Assembly: GCF_011320225.1 (NCBI RefSeq)
Contig: NZ_JAAOEN010000007.1
Span: forward strand, 1-64,000
DNA from: Phytoactinopolyspora limicola
Lineage (GTDB): Bacteria; Actinomycetota; Actinomycetes; Jiangellales; Jiangellaceae
Direction of reading: 5' to 3'
DNA length: 64,000 bases
Below the pieces are notes generated by a model. The model worked only from the letters and a program-made list of their open reading frames with translations, was not told the origin of the DNA and ran no database searches. Made by a program: the position numbers and the translations under genes. Within the stretch, counting starts at the first letter, position 1, and each line of letters begins with the position of its first letter. Positions 60,560 to 64,000 of the stretch are shown here, piece by piece.

Positions 60560-60898
60560 GAATGCGGTGATGATTGAGTTCGGTCCAGGCATACGGCCGG
60601 CCAGGGACGGACTGCCCGAAGGTGTTCGTCAACACCGACACCCGTTCGACGCGGTCGGTGGCTCCTCGTCGGTCGCCTGCCGGCTGGTCGCGGCACGCTG
60701 CTCGCGAGCGGATCGCCTTCGGGCCAGGCCAGGTGTGCGGGATGCATGTCCTGCGCGGCGCACTGGCCACGGCCATGATCGACAACGGTGCCCCATTCCC
60801 ATGGTGCTGCGCCAATTCGCTGAGCACTGCGAGCGGGAAGGCTACCCGGGCGGGTCGATCACCAAAGAAGCCGTCGAGGGGTTTCTCTACGGATGAGG
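60560..60898 (+). pseudogene. tyrosine-recombinase (integrase) remnants
   Basis: One frame contains CGMHVLRGALATAMIDNGAPF, like the HxLR motif region of tyrosine recombinases. A second frame, after a shift, reads LRQFAEHCEREGYPGGSITK, like an N-terminal core-binding domain. The order is scrambled and both are short, so it is decayed. Confidence 0.45.
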
Positions 60899-61101
60899 GG
60901 TGACCCAAGACGGGCCTCACCAGCACAACCCAGCACAACCAAGAACACAGCGATTGTTTAGAACTCAGGTCCGAGCGAGATGCCTTTTCGGGTCGACCAG
61001 CGTCTCGAACCTTCCTGTTTGCCTCACGCTCGGATACCGGTGTAACCGGGATTCTCCAAGATCGGGCGTCAACCGCCAGGGGTGAGAGCGGCGTTCGTTT
61101 C

Positions 61102-61647
61102 CTAGCGGAAGGGTGTCAGCGTGATCACGACCAATGTCCAGGCTGCGCTGTTGGCGAGTAATGCGATCATGGCGCGGATCCATACGGGCTTGCTGCTGAT
61201 CCGGGCTGCCAGGTCAGTGAGGAGAACGCCAAACAAGGGCATGTAGACGGTCGTGCTGATCACCAGGGAGGTGAAGTGCGTGTATCCGCACGCTGCGCCG
61301 GCCTCAATCTGGGCGGGTGACACCGGGAGGGCGACGAGGAGCATGGCTGGAACGGTGAAGGCGGCCGTTATCCACAACAGCCAATAGCCGAATCGTAGCG
61401 GCGCTGTCCTGGTGGATCGAGCCGCGAGCACGCGCGCGACGAACCATGACGTGGCGGCGACGGTGGCCATCAGCATCGACACTCCGGCATAGCCGGGTGG
61501 CTGGTGCAACTGCGGCAGGCAATGCGCGATGCGGATACCAACGGACATCCACGCTCCGATGGCCACGGCGACGGCACCAAACGTCACAACGCTGAGGCCG
61601 TACCCAATGACGAGCACGATCTTCTGCCCTGCTACAGCTCTGTCCAC
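61102..61647 (-). CDS. membrane protein of unknown function
   Basis: 181 residues with about five hydrophobic segments (KIVLVIGYGLSVVTFGAVAVAIG; YWLLWITAAFTVPAMLLVALP; LVISTTVYMPLFGVLL; AMIALLANSAAWTLVVITL). GTG start overlaps the previous gene by 16 bases. No family recognised. Confidence 0.6.
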   Translation of the reverse strand: MDRAVAGQKIVLVIGYGLSVVTFGAVAVAIGAWMSVGIRIAHCLPQLHQPPGYAGVSMLMATVAATSWFVARVLAARSTRTAPLRFGYWLLWITAAFTVPAMLLVALPVSPAQIEAGAACGYTHFTSLVISTTVYMPLFGVLLTDLAARISSKPVWIRAMIALLANSAAWTLVVITLTPFR

Positions 61648-61898
61648 GACATCGCATTCTCCACTGCGTCGGCAAACCCGTTGGCAACATCCTCGTTCTC
61701 TGTTGCGCGCACGGCATCGGGAGGGTTGTGTGTGTCGGCGGGGTCTCCCGGCGGGCGAACCTTGAGGAACTGGTCGCGGGCGAATCCGGGGATCCAGTGT
61801 GCGGAGCGGTCGAGAACGTTATGGGCTGCTGCGACCATGCCGGCTCGTGTCCCGAAACGTTCGGCCACGAATCGTTCGGCTAGCCAGCATCGACCCAT
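61632..61898 (-). CDS. small protein of unknown function
   Basis: 88 residues beginning MGRCWLAERFVAERFGTRAG and ending NEDVANGFADAVENAMSWTEL. The coding frame overlaps the following membrane protein gene, suggesting an operon. An earlier start would give a Cys/Arg-rich extension I consider spurious. Confidence 0.5.
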   Translation of the reverse strand: MGRCWLAERFVAERFGTRAGMVAAAHNVLDRSAHWIPGFARDQFLKVRPPGDPADTHNPPDAVRATENEDVANGFADAVENAMSWTEL

Positions 61899-62119
61899 GG
61901 CAACCCGACACGCTAGTTCACAAGCTCGCTCGTTGGGTAGCGGACGACATGTTCCTGGACGACACCGACGGTCCATACATGTCGAAGCACGAGCCGGAGC
62001 CCGGCAAAAGCAGGCGCTAACTCCCAGTCGACCTCTGCCTCGTCGCCTACGGACTGACATCAGCGCCAGGTTTCGAGGTTCCGCCACCCGACGGGTACTA
62101 CTGGAACGTCAGCACGACC

Positions 62120-62662
62120 ATGAAGGTCTGGCGTGAGTCGACGAACGTCGCCAACGCCTGCCACGACCACTCTCTCAACGACGTCAGGTTGAGCCATCCC
62201 TACGAGGTGCTGCTGGAGGCGATCGGGGCCGAGGTCTTCCACGTCGTTTTCCGCAACCGTGAGTTGATGTTCCGGCTCAATCAATACCTCGCTGGACTCG
62301 TCCAGGAGATCGAAGCCGAGATGCTCACTGATACGCCGGAGCTGCGAAAGCGGTTCACAGCTCGGGGCAATCTGAGGCGCTCGACGCCTCCGACCTGGGC
62401 CCACTGGGCGGTGTTCTTCCGCGACGCGGGACTCTGCGTCATCTGCGGCGTCGACCTCACCGGCCGCTTCAATGTCCTGACTGCTAAGAATTACGATCAC
62501 ATCGTGCCTCTAGCCGCCGGAGGCCTCAACGACGTCACCAACCTCCAGTTGCTCTGCCGGAAATGCAACGCCACGAAGTCCGACTCGCCGAGCGGCACGA
62601 GTCGCGTCTACCCACACTTCGGCGCACGTCCGAACCCGAAGCCCAGCGGACCTTCGAAGTAG
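62120..62662 (+). CDS. HNH endonuclease domain protein
   Basis: 180 residues. The HNH motif is CVICGVDLTG then NYDHIVPLAAGGLNDVTNLQLLCRKCNATKSD, with two zinc-binding CxxC pairs (CVIC, CRKC). The N-terminal half is helical. Coding character extends upstream of the ATG (LVAYGLTSAPGFEVPPPDGYY) to a TAA at 62018, beyond which the same frame stays open, so the gene may be a broken longer one. It may be a restriction or mobile nuclease. Confidence 0.72.
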   Translation: MKVWRESTNVANACHDHSLNDVRLSHPYEVLLEAIGAEVFHVVFRNRELMFRLNQYLAGLVQEIEAEMLTDTPELRKRFTARGNLRRSTPPTWAHWAVFFRDAGLCVICGVDLTGRFNVLTAKNYDHIVPLAAGGLNDVTNLQLLCRKCNATKSDSPSGTSRVYPHFGARPNPKPSGPSK

Positions 62663-63261
62663 CCACGTGAGCGCCCCGCTCTTCGCCGGCGGTAGCCGCT
62701 CGGCAGTCCCCTCTGTTCGACAACGGCAGGCAACGAGATCTCCGGGTGGCATACCTCCCTCATCGGGAGTTCGCCCTATTCTAAGCTGTCTCCGACGAGC
62801 TCCTCAGAGCAAGTGACGGCGCGTGGCGTATCTGGTTTGGAACGTACTTGTCGGCGGTCAGATCACTCAGCTACCAGCAGAAACATACGGGCCACTTCCA
62901 CGCCTCCTTGGCAATGCTCTGTTCCTGACGGTGAAGATCGGCGAATCGTTCATGGCAGCGGAACAACTGAAGGTAGGTTCATGCGTACTGCGCCAGAGTC
63001 CGGTTCAAGCAACGCACAATCGCCACTGCGATCGACATTGATACCAAGCCACATGCCTGGAGATGGCGGCGTCCCCCTTCGTGTCTGATAGCTGTTGACC
63101 TGCGCAGACGTAACATTGAGGGCCTCGCCTGCGGCTACTTTCGGCACGTATCTCTTACAACTACTCGTCGATGATCGCCGGACCCGTAGCTACATGCTGA
63201 TACGCACGCCGTTTCACCTAGATGTGGATCTTGTCCTCTTTGAACCTGTGGAGCATCGTCA
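62663..63261. other. intergenic stretch without a recognised gene
   Basis: About 600 bases of mixed composition. Short frames around 62820-63090 show no family match. Possibly decayed mobile DNA. Confidence 0.4.
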
Positions 63262-64000
63262 TCAGTCTGGCGTGTGCTGGGACACGAGTGTTTCGTGGCG
63301 CCAGAGGGTATCGACTGGTGCGACGTGGAGACGGTCGTCGTAAGTGTAGGAGCGTGCGCCGAGATAGAGCGCGACACCACCGACGAAGCGCTGCCCTAGC
63401 TTGTCACGCAGGAGTCTCAGCGGCGCAAGGTCTCGTCCGGTGACTCGCGAGGATGCCTTGACCTCGACGGCCGCGACGCTTCCGTCGTCGGCTTCCAACA
63501 CGAGGTCGACTTCTATGCCATCTCGTGTTCGGAAATGGCCGACCTCGATGAGCCGTTGCGACCAGCCAGTCTGTTTAATCACCTCACCGACGACGAACGT
63601 TTCCAACAGATGACCGAACTCGGTGAGGACTGCAGGCTCACGGCCGGCGAGCTTGCGCTCTGTCAGGCCCAGTAGCCATGCGGCGAGACCAGAATCGACG
63701 ATATGGAGCTTCGGGTTGTTGCCGACACGGGCAGCAAGCGTCGTTCCCCAGGCCGGAAGCCGCCGGATCAAGAAGACGGCCTCGAGAAGTGCGGCGTACC
63801 GCTCCGTGGTACTGCGATCAAGCTCGGCCGCGCGAGCGGCCTCAGCAAGATTCATCGCCTGGCCGGTCTGACTCGCCAAACGACGCAGCAGCTGCGGCAA
63901 CTGGGCCCGCTTCCGGACCCGGCTGAGTTCCACGACGTCTTTCGAGATGACCAGGTCGACGTAGTCGCGCAACCACCGCGCACGAGCATCGTCAGAAAAA
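63262..64000 (-). CDS. DUF4143 ATPase, C-terminal part (runs off the window)
   Basis: The frame is open from the right edge to the stop at 63262, giving at least 245 residues (the N-terminal AAA+ domain would lie outside). The DUF4143 region has ARWLRDYVDLVISKDV, LNPKLHIVDSGLAAWL-like NPKLHIVDSGLAAWLLGL, GHLLETFVVGEVIKQ and RDGIEVDLVLEADDG-VAAVEVKASS, a PD-(D/E)xK-like nuclease core. Such proteins have an AAA domain with a nuclease-like tail; biological role unclear. Confidence 0.85.
   Translation of the reverse strand, partial: FSDDARARWLRDYVDLVISKDVVELSRVRKRAQLPQLLRRLASQTGQAMNLAEAARAAELDRSTTERYAALLEAVFLIRRLPAWGTTLAARVGNNPKLHIVDSGLAAWLLGLTERKLAGREPAVLTEFGHLLETFVVGEVIKQTGWSQRLIEVGHFRTRDGIEVDLVLEADDGSVAAVEVKASSRVTGRDLAPLRLLRDKLGQRFVGGVALYLGARSYTYDDRLHVAPVDTLWRHETLVSQHTPD

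Noticed and set aside
1-64000. CRISPR arrays, rRNA genes or prophage structural genes
   Set aside because: No regularly spaced repeats, rRNA signatures or phage head and tail genes were seen; only IS and integrase remnants are present.

Overview
The window comes from a high-GC Gram-positive actinobacterium. Signs of this are the strong G/C bias at third codon positions, many GTG/TTG starts, ATGA/GTGA start-stop overlaps, ECF and SigE-family sigma factors, a desaturase/ferredoxin-reductase pair of the DesA3 type and many TetR, MarR, ROK and LuxR regulators. Jiangellales or a relative is my guess only; nothing here fixes the genus.

Layout. 1-10 kb: DUF1697 protein, a lipoprotein, a TetR-controlled acyl desaturase operon, a three-gene ABC exporter, HAD, VOC and PspC proteins. 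9-11.8 kb: an ABC-2 exporter divergent from its TetR regulator with a palindromic operator between them. 11.8-14.8 kb: a calpain-like protease operon that may be a secreted toxin with two paralogous putative immunity proteins. 14.9-19 kb: methyltransferase, YdcF-type membrane protein, LLM flavin oxidoreductase, ROK regulator. 19-25.4 kb: LysR divergent from a peptide-binding lipoprotein, serine hydrolase, ornithine-cyclodeaminase-like and threonine-dehydratase-like enzymes. 25.5-34 kb: AbrB-like/ABC operon, phosphopantetheinyl transferase, cupin, large ECF sigma factor, DHFR-like, SnoaL/MarR pair, ArfB-like release factor, MFS exporter. 34-40.4 kb: diguanylate cyclase, HipBA toxin-antitoxin, Nudix, uridine-kinase-like and secreted proteins. 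40.6-44.9 kb: the complete selenocysteine machinery selA, selB, selD and tRNA-Sec (selC).

45-53.5 kb holds what I regard as the main discovery. Two divergent copies of an undescribed redox cassette flank a dead transposase. Each copy has a thioredoxin-like (MauD-like) protein, a Tat-exported protein with eight cysteines, a paralogous protein of unknown function and a polytopic membrane protein whose gene is interrupted by an in-frame UGA. Copy A adds a DCC-type thiol oxidoreductase and copy B a MauE-like membrane protein. In both copies the protein sequence is conserved on both sides of the UGA (SGS-T/V-UGA-S-x-NSA...VWRG). In both, a 6-bp stem with a 5-nt G-containing loop (AGUUU in A, GGUCU in B) sits at the homologous place about 30 nt downstream, as bacterial SECIS elements do. 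I therefore annotate both as full-length selenoproteins of about 250 residues with Sec near residue 61. This would also explain why the Sec machinery lies next door. The likely role is thiol/selenol redox chemistry for folding the exported cysteine-rich protein; that role is inference.

53.6-64 kb is a plastic region: a SigE-family sigma factor with a membrane-anchored partner, an about 880-bp duplicate of that locus, a frameshifted IS701-type element, rhodanese and LuxR genes, integrase remnants, an HNH endonuclease and the C-terminal part of a DUF4143 ATPase running off the window. No CRISPR array, rRNA or tRNA other than tRNA-Sec was seen.
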